Shown: piece after piece, positions 1 to 8,610 of the stretch | How the letters are laid out: each line of letters opens with the position of its first letter | Position numbering within the stretch: the stretch's first letter is position 1 | Assembly: GCA_963422655.1 (NCBI GenBank) | Contig: OY730440.1 | Span: 1,674,001-1,738,000, forward strand | Length of the DNA: 64,000 nucleotides | Direction of reading: 5' to 3' | From: CATQHS01 sp963422655 | GTDB lineage: Bacteria > Actinomycetota > Acidimicrobiia > Acidimicrobiales > Aldehydirespiratoraceae | The notes under the pieces: generated by a model | The model's input: only the letters and a program-made list of their open reading frames with translations | Database searches by the model: none | Told to the model about the DNA's origin: nothing | Made by a program: the position numbers and the translations under genes

Positions 1-81
1 GAGGCGATCAAGGCCAACCCCGACCACTGGGCGCTCTCGCAACCAGTCATCTGGGCCGAGCCGGGAGACGACCCGGGGTGA
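1..81 (+). CDS. 3' end of an upstream CDS, possibly lipid acyltransferase
   Basis: The frame entering from the left edge runs 26 codons to a TGA. The visible tail has an NPDHW stretch followed by QPVIW, which resembles the C-terminal end of LpxL/PatA-type lysophospholipid acyltransferases; the match is short and weak. Its stop overlaps the next start in a GTGA junction, so it belongs to the same operon as a PAP2_3 enzyme and a flippase-like protein. A lipid acyltransferase would suit that context, but the fragment is too short to assign. Confidence 0.5.
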   Translation, partial: EAIKANPDHWALSQPVIWAEPGDDPG

Positions 82-737
82 GCCTCGGACAGGAGCTGAC
101 CATAGGAGCGGCCTGCTTGATCGGTTACTACGGGGTGCGGCACCGGGTATGGACCGACCGCGGCCGGCGCCGAGCGGCCCGCAATGCAGGCCGGATCGTG
201 GCCATCGAGGACCGGCTCGGGCTGCGGGTCGAAGCGGTGGTCCAGAAGAAGGCCATGCGGAGCCCTCGGCTGGTCGACATCTTGAACCTGAGCTACGCAG
301 CCGGCAACCTCGGTCTCAGCGTGGGTTGGCTCATCGCGCTTCATGCTCGCCGTAAACCCGTTTTTGCTCGGGAGAGGCGGGCGGCAGCGGCCGCATTCAT
401 CGGCGCTCTGCCGGTCTTTTGGGCCTTTCCCGCGGCCCCGCCCCGTAGCCGCGACGATCACGTGGATACCCTGCTCGACCGCGGTATCGACTTGGAGAAC
501 CCGGGTCTGGTTCGCCTCTACAACCCGATCGCGGCCATGCCCAGCCATCACGTGGCCTTTGCGGTGGTGACCGGGTTCGGGATGGCCGCCTCGGCCCGGA
601 GCCCGGTGTCCCGTCTGAGCTGGAGCCTCTACCCGGCCGCAGTGGCGGTTGTGGTGGTGGCCACCGGCAACCACTACGTCCTCGATGTCATCGCCGGCGC
701 CATCTTGGGGGTCGCGGCCCGGATCGTGACTCGATGA
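78..737 (+). CDS. PAP2_3 family membrane protein (inositol phosphotransferase/phosphatase-like)
   Basis: A 219-residue membrane protein of the PAP2_3 (Aur1/inositol-phosphorylceramide synthase-like) group. Visible hallmarks are FPAAPPR near residue 115, MPSHHVAF near 155 (the PSxH motif, with His where Leu is usual between Ser and the catalytic His) and GNHYVLD near 195 (the HxxxD motif). Family members transfer or release phosphate head groups at the membrane. The GTG start overlaps the previous stop by four bases and the TGA overlaps the next ATG by four, so translation is probably coupled. The substrate cannot be read from sequence; a phospholipid or polyprenyl-phosphate role in the envelope is inferred. 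Confidence 0.8.
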   Translation: MSLGQELTIGAACLIGYYGVRHRVWTDRGRRRAARNAGRIVAIEDRLGLRVEAVVQKKAMRSPRLVDILNLSYAAGNLGLSVGWLIALHARRKPVFARERRAAAAAFIGALPVFWAFPAAPPRSRDDHVDTLLDRGIDLENPGLVRLYNPIAAMPSHHVAFAVVTGFGMAASARSPVSRLSWSLYPAAVAVVVVATGNHYVLDVIAGAILGVAARIVTR

Positions 738-1885
738 CCAGCTCCGGCCCGACCCCGGAGCCGGTGCGCCGCGGGTCAGAACCACGCCGGGCGAAGAGGT
801 CGGCGACGGAACCGAAGGATCCGGCATCCCAGTCGGAGGAAGCCAAAGGGAGAATGGAGATACTTCGGGTCCTCCGTCCGGCCCAGTTGGTATTGACTGC
901 CGCCGGTGCCGCGGCTGTAACGGTAGTGCTGGTGGTGGCCATCGGACGGCTGGCCGGTTTCGCCCATCTGGGCAACACTCTGAACGGAGCCGTATGGGGT
1001 TGGCTGGGGTTGTGCGCAGTGGGTCAAGTCGGGGTGTTCGTCGGCTATGCCGGTGCCTTTCGGGCCGCGGTGGTGATCGACGGCGGTCCCGCGACGGGAA
1101 CCTGGTTCTCCTTGCGGGTGGCTTTGGCCGGGTTCGGTCTCACCCAACTGGTCGCCGCGGGCGGGGCAGCCGGGATGGCGTTCACGTTTTGGGTGCTGCG
1201 CCGGCTCGGGTTCGTTCGAAGAGACGCTTTGGTCCTGCTGATCGCGCTGAACACAGCGGTGTACCTGGTGTTCGGCGGGCTGGGATGGCTGGGGGCGGTG
1301 GCCGGACTGCTGGATTCGACGGTCCCGTTGGGCATGGCCGCAGGTTGGGGCGCCGGTTTCCTGCTCGTCGTCGCTCTGGCTCGGTGGTTCACCCAGCCTC
1401 GACGGGCCGGTTCATGGATGGTCGACGGCGGATCGCGGCTCCGTCGCGCCCTGGTCGTGGGCGTGACATCTGCGTACTGGGTGCGCCAGGCCGTTCCGTC
1501 CACCGACGGACAGCGCCTTCTGGCTTGGAGTCTGATGTACTGGCTGGGGGATCTGGTCAGCCTGTGGGCGGCGCTGCGGTCTTTCGGTGTAACCCTGTCG
1601 GTGCCGGCTGTGATGCTGGCCTACTGCACCGGCTACTTGGCCCAGTCGGTTCCTATCCCCCTGATCGCCACCGGCGGAGTGGACGCTGCTACCACTTTCA
1701 CTCTGACCGCGGTGGGGGTGCCGATCGAGGTCGCCCTGCTAGGGGTGGTCGCTCACCGAGTGTTCGCCTTCTGGTTACCGGTGATCCCCGGGGCATGGTC
1801 GGCTACCGTGTTGGTACGCGACGTGCGGCCTCTCAACGAGCAAAGGGGTCGGCTGCTCCAGACCGTTCTCGGGGCGAGAAAGTGA
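734..1885 (+). CDS. Flippase-like membrane protein (LPG synthase TM / YbhN family)
   Basis: A 383-residue polytopic protein. After a charged, probably disordered 40-residue N-terminus come about eight hydrophobic segments. The C-terminal segment PIPLIATGGVDAATT followed by an alternating hydrophobic stretch and HRVFAFWLPVIPG corresponds to the signature of the lysylphosphatidylglycerol-synthase transmembrane (PF03706, flippase-like) family. These proteins are thought to move or modify polar lipids. The start overlaps the PAP2_3 stop (ATGA); an internal ATG at 854 would remove the charged leader and is an alternative. The last 53 bases overlap the convergent P450 gene. Confidence 0.8.
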   Translation: MTSSGPTPEPVRRGSEPRRAKRSATEPKDPASQSEEAKGRMEILRVLRPAQLVLTAAGAAAVTVVLVVAIGRLAGFAHLGNTLNGAVWGWLGLCAVGQVGVFVGYAGAFRAAVVIDGGPATGTWFSLRVALAGFGLTQLVAAGGAAGMAFTFWVLRRLGFVRRDALVLLIALNTAVYLVFGGLGWLGAVAGLLDSTVPLGMAAGWGAGFLLVVALARWFTQPRRAGSWMVDGGSRLRRALVVGVTSAYWVRQAVPSTDGQRLLAWSLMYWLGDLVSLWAALRSFGVTLSVPAVMLAYCTGYLAQSVPIPLIATGGVDAATTFTLTAVGVPIEVALLGVVAHRVFAFWLPVIPGAWSATVLVRDVRPLNEQRGRLLQTVLGARK

Positions 1886-3095
1886 CCGGCATCGACACCA
1901 CGCCGGTCATCAACAAGTTGCCCGGGTAAGGTTGGAATCCTTCCGGGTCGAGTTCGTAGTCGCCGATCCGGGCCAGCACGTCGCGTAACATGATCTCGGA
2001 CTCGATCCGGGCAATCGACGACCCGATGCAGCGGTGGCCGCCCAGCCCGAAGGAGAGATGCTTGTTGACGTCCCGGTCGATGCGGACCCGGTCGGGATCA
2101 AAGAACATGGCTGGGTCGTGGTTGGCCGCGACCCAGCTCATGAAGACCACGTCCCCCCGGCGGATCTGGCGCCCCCCCAGCTCCACATCGCGAGTAGCGG
2201 TACGAGTCAGGGTTTCGCTGGGGCTGTAGAAGCGCAAGAACTCTTCGACCGCGACCGGGATCCGGGTCGGGTCCTCGATGAGCCGATCCCGGTCGTCGGG
2301 GTGAGTGCCCAGGTGATGCAGACCCCACGCCACCAGCGACGTGGTGGTATCGAGACCGCCGGCCACCAGATTCCACATGATCCCGGTGATCTCGTCGTCG
2401 GTGAGGGGCCGACCGTCGATGAGGGCGGTCACCAGCGCGGTGGTTACGTCATCGGCCGGGTGATCCCGGCGGAATGTGGCGAAGCCGGCCAGCTCGGCCC
2501 ACATGTCGTCCCGGCGAGCCACCGCGTCGCGGAATCTCTCGTCGCCGCGCTCGTAGGAGGAGGTGGCATGAAAGAAATCCGCGTAGTGCTTCCAGGTGGC
2601 GCTGGCCATGCCCATGAGCTCGAGCGTCAGAACGGCCGGCACCGGGGTGGCGTAGTCGAGCACCAAGTCGGCGGCGCCGGCGGTGACGACCTGATCGAGG
2701 AACCAGGCCGACACTGCTTGCATCCGTGGGCGCTGGCGCTCGATCGCCTTGGGCGTCATGTGCGGATTCAGCACCCGGCGTAGGTCGGCGTGAGCGGGGC
2801 CGTCGATCTCCGACACCCCCATCCGGGGTACGTAGGGGGGTCGGGGGATCCCGCAGATGCCCTGGTAGGCGATCCCGTCGGAGGAATCGGGTTCGTACTT
2901 GTGGGCGAAGGTCTCGTTGTCGCGGGCTACGGCCGCCACCGACTCGTAGTCGGTGACCATCCAGAAGCCGCCGTAGTGCCGGTTGTATGCCACCGGGCAT
3001 CGGGCCCGCAAGTCGGCGTAATGCTGGTGACGGCGAGCAACGAAGTCGGAGGCTTGGTGGTCGACGTCGATAGTGGTCTCGGATGGCTCCTGCAT
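1833..3095 (-). CDS. Cytochrome P450
   Basis: A soluble 420-residue bacterial P450. The I-helix oxygen-activation motif is GGLDTT (residues 246-251), the K-helix ExxR is Glu285-Arg288, and the heme loop FGLGGHRCIG places the cysteine thiolate at Cys356. It needs ferredoxin partners, and none is encoded nearby. It is transcribed divergently from the acyl-CoA ligase, about 80 bases separating the starts, and runs convergently into the flippase-like gene. Substrate is unknown; steroid-like or other hydrophobic carboxylic substrates would fit the adjacent CoA ligase, but that is inference. Confidence 0.95.
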   Translation of the reverse strand: MQEPSETTIDVDHQASDFVARRHQHYADLRARCPVAYNRHYGGFWMVTDYESVAAVARDNETFAHKYEPDSSDGIAYQGICGIPRPPYVPRMGVSEIDGPAHADLRRVLNPHMTPKAIERQRPRMQAVSAWFLDQVVTAGAADLVLDYATPVPAVLTLELMGMASATWKHYADFFHATSSYERGDERFRDAVARRDDMWAELAGFATFRRDHPADDVTTALVTALIDGRPLTDDEITGIMWNLVAGGLDTTTSLVAWGLHHLGTHPDDRDRLIEDPTRIPVAVEEFLRFYSPSETLTRTATRDVELGGRQIRRGDVVFMSWVAANHDPAMFFDPDRVRIDRDVNKHLSFGLGGHRCIGSSIARIESEIMLRDVLARIGDYELDPEGFQPYPGNLLMTGVVSMPVTFSPRERSGAADPFAR

Positions 3096-3174
3096 TCGCC
3101 TCAGGGGTTGCGGCTATTCACCTCAAAGGTCGCGGCTCCCACCCGGCATGATAGCTGGGCAACCCGTTAGTGTC

Positions 3175-4872
3175 ATGGCAGTGACGGCCCAACCCGCCAT
3201 GTCCATCGCCGAAGCCGACGCCCTGCTCACCGGGCCGGGTGGGTTCTTCGAGATCACCCGAGAGGTGGTGGGGGGTCGAGAGATGGATGTGGTGGCCGGC
3301 CCGCACCACAACCTTCGGAGTCTGCTGGCCGCTTCCGCCAGCCACGGAGGTGACGGATCGAGCCGCTACTACCTGTTCGACGACGGCCGCGGCGCCACAT
3401 TCGCCGAGAACGTCGCTCATGCCGCCGCCGTTGCCGCGGCGCTGGCGGAGCGCTACGGGGTCGGTCCCGGCCACCGGGTCGGGTTGCTCGGCGCCAACCA
3501 GCCCGCCTGGATCCAGGGATTCTGGGGGACTGTCAGCGTCGGCGCCGTGGCCGTGGCCATGAACGGCTGGTGGAAAGGCGACGAAATTCGCTACGCCATC
3601 GATCTCACCGAACCGACCGTGCTGATCGCCGACCGTCGCCGCCTCGACCGCTTGGATGATGATCCGGGTGTGCCGGTGGTGGTCATGGACGGCGACTTCG
3701 ACGACATGCTGGCCGGCTTCGAGGGGGCCCCGCTTCCCGATGGCGCCATCGGCCGCGACGACCCGGCCGCCATCTTGTTCACGTCCGGCACCACCGGCCG
3801 GCCCCGAGGCGCCGTCCAGACCCACCGGAACTTCCTCGCCTACGTGAGTTGCGCATTCATGATCGGCGCCCGCCGGGCCGTACGCTTCCCCTCTGCCGAT
3901 ATGACCAGCCCCGGTCCGACGTTGGCATGCAGCCCCCTGTTCCATGTCTCGGGCCTGCACGCGGCTGCGGTCATTGCCGTGGCCTCGGGTTTCGGACACA
4001 TCTGGACTACCGGCCGCTACGACCCCACCAAGATCCTACGTCTCACCCAGGAGCACCGGATCGCCCGCTGGGCCGGGGTCACCACTCAGATCTGGGGGTT
4101 GGTGGAGCACCCCGAGCTAACCGACTACGACACGTCGTCGGTGGTAACCGTCGGCGGTGGGGGATCGATATGGTCGCCGGAACTGCAGCGAGCCTGCCGG
4201 GCCGCACTGCCCAATGCCCGCGCCGACGTGAACATCGGCTACGGCCTCACCGAGAGCTCGGGTCTGGCCACCAGCGCTTCCGACGACGTACTGCGGGAAC
4301 ATCCCGATTCGGTGGGCTACCCGCTACCCACCGTGGCGGTGCAGATCACCGACGACGACGGCAACGAGCTGGCCGACGGAACCATCGGCAACGTATGCAT
4401 CGGCGGGCCCATGATCATGCCGGGATACTGGAACGACCCTGCCGCCACTGCTGAGACCATCCGGGACGGCTGGCTACGCACCGGCGACTACGGCCATCTC
4501 ACCGACGGGTTGTTGTTCCTGGCCAGTCGCCGCAGCGACCTCATCATCCGGGGCGGGGAGAACATCTACCCGATCGAGGTCGAGAACCGTATCGACGCCC
4601 ACCCCGACGTGCTCGAATCGGCGGTGTTCGGGGTGGATCATCGTGAGTTGGGCCAGGAAGTCAAAGCCGTGGTCGTGATCAGGAACGGGGAGCCGTCCGA
4701 GGAGGCCGGGCTGGTTGGTGAGCTCGAGGCCTGGGTAGGCGAGACCCTGGCCGACATCAAGGTTCCGGCGCATTGGGAGCTGCGGGCCGAGCCTCTACCC
4801 CGCAACGCCACGGGTAAGGTTCTCAAGCAGGTGGTCCGAGGCGTAGTCGACAACGTCTTCATCGAGGAATGA
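3175..4872 (+). CDS. AMP-dependent acyl-CoA synthetase/ligase
   Basis: A 565-residue ANL-superfamily enzyme that activates a carboxylate with ATP and joins it to CoA. Motifs in order: P-loop FTSGTTGRPRG (near residue 200), YGLTES (A5), TGDYG (A7/A8 region), RGGENIYPIE hinge, and a C-terminal PRNATGK with the catalytic lysine. The ATG at 3175 is preferred over a longer frame opening at 3073 that overlaps the divergent P450; GTG 3181 and ATG 3199 are alternatives. The amidohydrolase starts 14 bases after the stop, so the two are probably co-transcribed. The organic acid activated is not evident. Confidence 0.93.
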   Translation: MAVTAQPAMSIAEADALLTGPGGFFEITREVVGGREMDVVAGPHHNLRSLLAASASHGGDGSSRYYLFDDGRGATFAENVAHAAAVAAALAERYGVGPGHRVGLLGANQPAWIQGFWGTVSVGAVAVAMNGWWKGDEIRYAIDLTEPTVLIADRRRLDRLDDDPGVPVVVMDGDFDDMLAGFEGAPLPDGAIGRDDPAAILFTSGTTGRPRGAVQTHRNFLAYVSCAFMIGARRAVRFPSADMTSPGPTLACSPLFHVSGLHAAAVIAVASGFGHIWTTGRYDPTKILRLTQEHRIARWAGVTTQIWGLVEHPELTDYDTSSVVTVGGGGSIWSPELQRACRAALPNARADVNIGYGLTESSGLATSASDDVLREHPDSVGYPLPTVAVQITDDDGNELADGTIGNVCIGGPMIMPGYWNDPAATAETIRDGWLRTGDYGHLTDGLLFLASRRSDLIIRGGENIYPIEVENRIDAHPDVLESAVFGVDHRELGQEVKAVVVIRNGEPSEEAGLVGELEAWVGETLADIKVPAHWELRAEPLPRNATGKVLKQVVRGVVDNVFIEE

Positions 4873-4886
4873 CCCGGAGGACGACC

Positions 4887-6161
4887 ATGGACATGAACGA
4901 CATGATTCTCGTCAGTGTCGACGACCATTTGTGTGAGCCGCCCGACATGTTCGAGCATCACCTTCCGGCCCGCTGGACCGACGAAGCCCCCAAGCTGGTC
5001 CGCACCGAGAAGGGAGATGACGTCTGGACCTTCAACGGCGCAGTCATCCCCAACGTGGGACTGAACGCGGTGGCCGGACGGCCCAAGGAGGAGTACGGGA
5101 TAGAACCGACCTGTTTCGAGGAGATGCGGCCCGGCTGTTACGATATCCACGAACGGATCAAGGACATGAACGCGGGCGGGGTGCTCGGCTCGATGTGCTT
5201 TCCGTCCTTTCCGGGTTTCGCCGGCCGGTTGTTCGCAGCTCATCCCGACAAGGAGTTCGCCGGTGACCTCATCCGGGCCTACAACGATTGGCACATCGGT
5301 GAGTGGTGCGGGGCCTACCCGGGCCGGTTCATTCCCATGGCGTTGCCCATGATCTGGTCGGCTGCCGAGTGCGGGGCCGAGGTGCGCCGGGTGGCCGAGC
5401 TGGGGTGCCACTCCATGACCTTCACCGAGAACCCGGTACCGCTGGGAGAGCCCAGCTTCCACGACGAGTACTGGAATCCGCTGTGGGAGGCTCTGGTCGA
5501 CTGCGACACGGTGCTGTCGATCCATCTCGGGTCTTCGGGCCAGATGGTGGTGAGCGCTCCCGACGCCCCGATGGACGTGATGATCCAGATGCAGCCCATG
5601 AACATCTCGATCGCCGCCGCCGACCTGTTGTGGTCGACGGTGCCCCGGCGCTACCCGGGCCTGAAGATCGCCCTGTCCGAGGGTGGCACGGGCTGGGTGC
5701 CATACTTCATGGACCGGGCCGACAAGACCTACGAGATGCATCACCTGTGGACCGGCCAGGACTTCGGCGACCTGTTGCCCAGCGACGTTTTCCGGCGCAA
5801 CTTCTTGACCTGCTTCATCACCGATCCGGTGGGGGTGGCGATGCGCAACGAGATCGGCCTGAACAACATCTGCTGGGAGATGGACTACCCCCACTCCGAC
5901 TCCAACTGGCCCGGTGCGCCCGAGGAACTGACCGAGGTCTTCGAGGGCGTGCCCGACTCCGATATCAACCGGATCACTCACCTCAACGCCATCGAGTGGT
6001 TCTCCTACGACCCGTTCTCGGTATTGGACCGCCAAGACTGCACCGTCGGGAATCTGCGGGCAGCGGCTGGTAACCATGACGTGTCGGTCCGATCACTGGA
6101 CACCGGGCGCCATGACGGCAAGAAGATGTCGCTTCAGCAGTTCGCGGCCAAGGCCCGGTGA
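4887..6161 (+). CDS. Amidohydrolase-2 family metal-dependent hydrolase
   Basis: A 424-residue TIM-barrel hydrolase or decarboxylase of the amidohydro-related (PF04909) group. Likely metal ligands are the N-terminal VDDHLCEP (replacing the common DxHxxE), the histidine of SIHLGSSG, and the aspartate of MDYPHSDSNWP near the C-terminus. The start is set by a GGAGG at 4876-4880 six bases before the ATG; the ATG at 4869 overlaps the ligase stop and has no ribosome site. It follows an acyl-CoA ligase closely, a pairing suggesting catabolism of an organic acid. The gene ends at the border of an AT-rich segment. Confidence 0.9.
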   Translation: MDMNDMILVSVDDHLCEPPDMFEHHLPARWTDEAPKLVRTEKGDDVWTFNGAVIPNVGLNAVAGRPKEEYGIEPTCFEEMRPGCYDIHERIKDMNAGGVLGSMCFPSFPGFAGRLFAAHPDKEFAGDLIRAYNDWHIGEWCGAYPGRFIPMALPMIWSAAECGAEVRRVAELGCHSMTFTENPVPLGEPSFHDEYWNPLWEALVDCDTVLSIHLGSSGQMVVSAPDAPMDVMIQMQPMNISIAAADLLWSTVPRRYPGLKIALSEGGTGWVPYFMDRADKTYEMHHLWTGQDFGDLLPSDVFRRNFLTCFITDPVGVAMRNEIGLNNICWEMDYPHSDSNWPGAPEELTEVFEGVPDSDINRITHLNAIEWFSYDPFSVLDRQDCTVGNLRAAAGNHDVSVRSLDTGRHDGKKMSLQQFAAKAR

Positions 6162-6302
6162 AGTAGCAGCGTGGCCAAAATGGGAACCTGTAGCAGTCAT
6201 GCGTATCTCATCAGGCCGGAATGAGTGGCATAGAGTCTGCCTATGCGCATCTGGAACGTCGGCGATGGTGTCCCAGATCGACTGACGGTCTATTCTTGAT
6301 TA

Positions 6303-6494
6303 TCAGGTATTGTATGTCTTATTTCTGGATGAGCCGTGCTGCCAACGGCGCCCTCTCCGCACACTGAGTTCATATCTAAGTAAGGCTAATTTCCGCCTGT
6401 TTTCAGCTAGTTTAACTTTAACATCAACAGGTACAGTCATGTGTGGCGTGCTGTCTTGGCTCGCAGCGGGTTCCCTGTCATTGGCCTGCTTCAT
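6303..6494 (-). CDS. Small hypothetical protein behind the Ntn hydrolase
   Basis: A 63-residue open frame, 16 bases downstream of the proteasome-like gene on the same strand, with a purine-rich stretch (AGAGAGAAAG) eight bases before its ATG. The product is very basic in its second half, with a predicted charged helix (VKLAENRRKLALLRYEL). No family is recognised. Base composition matches the AT-rich islet, not the chromosome. It may be a real partner of the Ntn hydrolase or a chance frame. Confidence 0.4.
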   Translation of the reverse strand: MKQANDREPAASQDSTPHMTVPVDVKVKLAENRRKLALLRYELSVRRGRRWQHGSSRNKTYNT

Positions 6495-6510
6495 GGCAAC
6501 TTTCTCTCTA

Positions 6511-7302
6511 TCAAAACGGTAACTTAGAAATAGCCGCTTCTATTTCTCTAGAAATAGGTTTCGTACTCATTTCATATATAGGACCTAATTCATCAAGAAT
6601 TCCTTGTTCAATGGGCTTTGTCTCATCTGAAGTGACAATCTTCATTGTCGTAGCTTGACCCACGCCAGGCGCAAGTTCTGCTATTTTCTTTGCCGAAAAG
6701 ACATTGAATACGCTTTGATTGATCGTGGATGAAGCATGCTGACCTTGTGCTACAAGCTTCAACACAGCATGGCTCTGTCCAGATCCGATGGCATGATACC
6801 CGAGCCGGTCAAAGCATGCCGTAACCCCAGGATCTTCAATGCAATAGATGTGTGCCCCACTGTCGTCAACACCAGCTAGCAAGAGCGTCGAATCTAGATT
6901 CTGTTGCTGCACCGCAGAATCTAGAATCATCGCTAAATCAGGCGGAACGCTGTTGATACCACCGCCTCTATAGAAGGAGTCGCGATCAAAGCCTCGTGGG
7001 CCAAAAACGAGATCATTGATGCGATCCTTACGGATACTACAAAAGATAACTTTAATCTGCTCAGCCAAACTTTCGATTGACGGATTCTGAAGTTGGCTAG
7101 CCGTGATCTTAGCAGCGATTAGGATATCATGAACACATAGAGCATCACCGGAAGATAGTGCTACACAACTAGGATTAATCTGATCAATCTTCGTGTCTTG
7201 ATGATCAAACTCAACGGTTAAAAAGGGAGCGGTAAGCATTCTATCGCTAGCGACAACGACCGCGTTTCCGTTCTCACAGACCGCAGCGACGCAAACAGTC
7301 AT
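6511..7302 (-). CDS. Proteasome/HslV-like Ntn hydrolase
   Basis: A 263-residue protein whose start resembles the beta-type proteasome fold. Met1 is followed by Thr2 (a potential Thr nucleophile after Met removal), then an SDRM loop with Asp20 and a TKI segment with Lys38; these match the Thr1/Asp17/Lys33 triad of HslV in order and spacing. A GD at 52-53 and GSGQSHA at 173-179 correspond to the glycine loop and the AIGSG element of HslV. It is longer than HslV (about 175 residues), with an extra C-terminal region. No HslU or proteasome ATPase is adjacent. The gene is strikingly AT-rich against its neighbours, indicating transfer. The target is unknown. Confidence 0.75.
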   Translation of the reverse strand: MTVCVAAVCENGNAVVVASDRMLTAPFLTVEFDHQDTKIDQINPSCVALSSGDALCVHDILIAAKITASQLQNPSIESLAEQIKVIFCSIRKDRINDLVFGPRGFDRDSFYRGGGINSVPPDLAMILDSAVQQQNLDSTLLLAGVDDSGAHIYCIEDPGVTACFDRLGYHAIGSGQSHAVLKLVAQGQHASSTINQSVFNVFSAKKIAELAPGVGQATTMKIVTSDETKPIEQGILDELGPIYEMSTKPISREIEAAISKLPF

Positions 7303-7323
7303 TCTTTGACACCTCTTAATGTC

Positions 7324-7344
7324 CGTTGAGGCGTACTCTCAACG
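7324..7344. promoter_or_regulatory. 7-bp inverted repeat upstream of the Ntn hydrolase
   Basis: CGTTGAG and CTCAACG form perfect arms around a 7-base spacer, 22 bases before the Ntn hydrolase start and downstream of the amidohydrolase stop. It could be an operator or a weak terminator. No T-run follows on either strand. Confidence 0.35.
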
Positions 7345-7407
7345 CTCATGGGCGAAGAACTATCGCACCCGATCGGCACTTGACAGACTCGCATTCGAAC
7401 TGATCCG

Positions 7408-8610
7408 CTAGCGGGCTGAGCTCGAGAGAAGGTCGTAGGCGTTTTCGCGCATCACCTTGTAGACCTCGTCGCCGGTGAAGTTGGTGATATCTTTCACATA
7501 GGCGGTGGGTTCGGGAAGGCCTTCGGCATGGGGGAAGTCCGACCCGAACAGAAGCCTGTCCACGCCGATCTGGTCCTTGAGCAGGTCCATGTCGTCCTCG
7601 AAGTAGGGCGACACCCACACGTTCTCCCGGAAAGCCTCCACCGGATGGCGGGAGAAGGCGAACGGCATCTTCCCGTAGCAGATCTCGAAATTGCGCAGCA
7701 GTTCGGGAACCCACATGGCCCCGTTCTCGATAGTGACCAAGCGAAGCTCGGGGAACCGGTCGAGCACCCCGTGGCAGATCAACGCCGCGAAGGTGTCGGA
7801 GATGGAACGATCCGAGAAGGCCACCAGCGGGAAGGCCGAATGCTTGAACCCTTCGAACTGGCCGCCGGGCTGCTCCCAGAGCTTTCCGTACCCGCCGACG
7901 CCGCTCAAACCGGCGTGAAATGCCATCGGCACCCCGGCCTCCTGAAGGCGAGCCCAGATCGGATCGTAGTCACCTATGCCCGGCGATTGATAGCCGTGAC
8001 GGGTCGGTACCGGGCCGGGCACATTGCACACGATCCGGGCTCCCATGTCGAGCAACCGGTCGAGCTCGGCGGTAGCCCGGTTCGGGTCGGCGAAGGTCAG
8101 CATCGGGACGGCGTAGAGGCGCCCGTCCCGATCGAAGCCCCAGTCCTCGTCGAGCCAGGTGTTGAAGGCGCTGAAAGCGGCGTGCAGAGCCGGTATGTCC
8201 CGCTTCAGCGCCTCTTGCATACCCACCCCCTGGGTGGGAAACAGAAGGGCAGACTCCAAACCCTGACGATCCATGAGCTCGAGGCGGGCAGCCCGGTCCC
8301 GAAAGCCGGGATGGTCGGCGAGGGAGTCGAGATCGCCGAACATCGTGGCCAAGTCCATGCCCTTTGTGTTGCGGCCCCGGAAGTAGTCCTCCAGGCTTCC
8401 CGGCCTGGCGATGGGGTCGAACGTCGGGTTGGGGATGAACTTGTTGACCTTGCCTCCGACTAAAAAGCGCTTCTTGCCGTCGATGGTGGCCCACTGCATA
8501 CAGCGTTTCCTCATGGACCGGTCCATATGGCGGATGAAGGCGTCTTCGGCCTCGTAGTAGTGGTTGTCGGCGTCGAAGGCCAGAAAATCGAGATCGGAGG
8601 TATCAGCCAT
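7408..8610 (-). CDS. Amidohydrolase-2 family metal-dependent hydrolase
   Basis: A 400-residue TIM-barrel hydrolase. The N-terminal FDADNHYYE supplies the DxHxxE metal motif, AFHAGLSG a central histidine, and GSDFPHAEG the C-terminal aspartate with the conserved DFPH seen in decarboxylase-like members. It is only distantly similar to the amidohydrolase 1.2 kb away across the AT-rich islet. Its ATG overlaps the end of the LLM oxidoreductase by eight bases, making it the last gene of a three-gene operon that begins with the FGGY kinase. Confidence 0.9.
   Translation of the reverse strand: MADTSDLDFLAFDADNHYYEAEDAFIRHMDRSMRKRCMQWATIDGKKRFLVGGKVNKFIPNPTFDPIARPGSLEDYFRGRNTKGMDLATMFGDLDSLADHPGFRDRAARLELMDRQGLESALLFPTQGVGMQEALKRDIPALHAAFSAFNTWLDEDWGFDRDGRLYAVPMLTFADPNRATAELDRLLDMGARIVCNVPGPVPTRHGYQSPGIGDYDPIWARLQEAGVPMAFHAGLSGVGGYGKLWEQPGGQFEGFKHSAFPLVAFSDRSISDTFAALICHGVLDRFPELRLVTIENGAMWVPELLRNFEICYGKMPFAFSRHPVEAFRENVWVSPYFEDDMDLLKDQIGVDRLLFGSDFPHAEGLPEPTAYVKDITNFTGDEVYKVMRENAYDLLSSSAR

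Noticed and set aside
4638..6077. Long antisense open frame of 479 codons across the amidohydrolase
   Set aside because: It is the complement of a well-supported gene; its His/Val/Gly/Pro-rich composition is typical of high-GC shadow frames.
6243..6299. 18-codon frame at the left edge of the AT-rich islet
   Set aside because: Too short, no ribosome site and no recognisable sequence; it may be a leftover of a disrupted gene.
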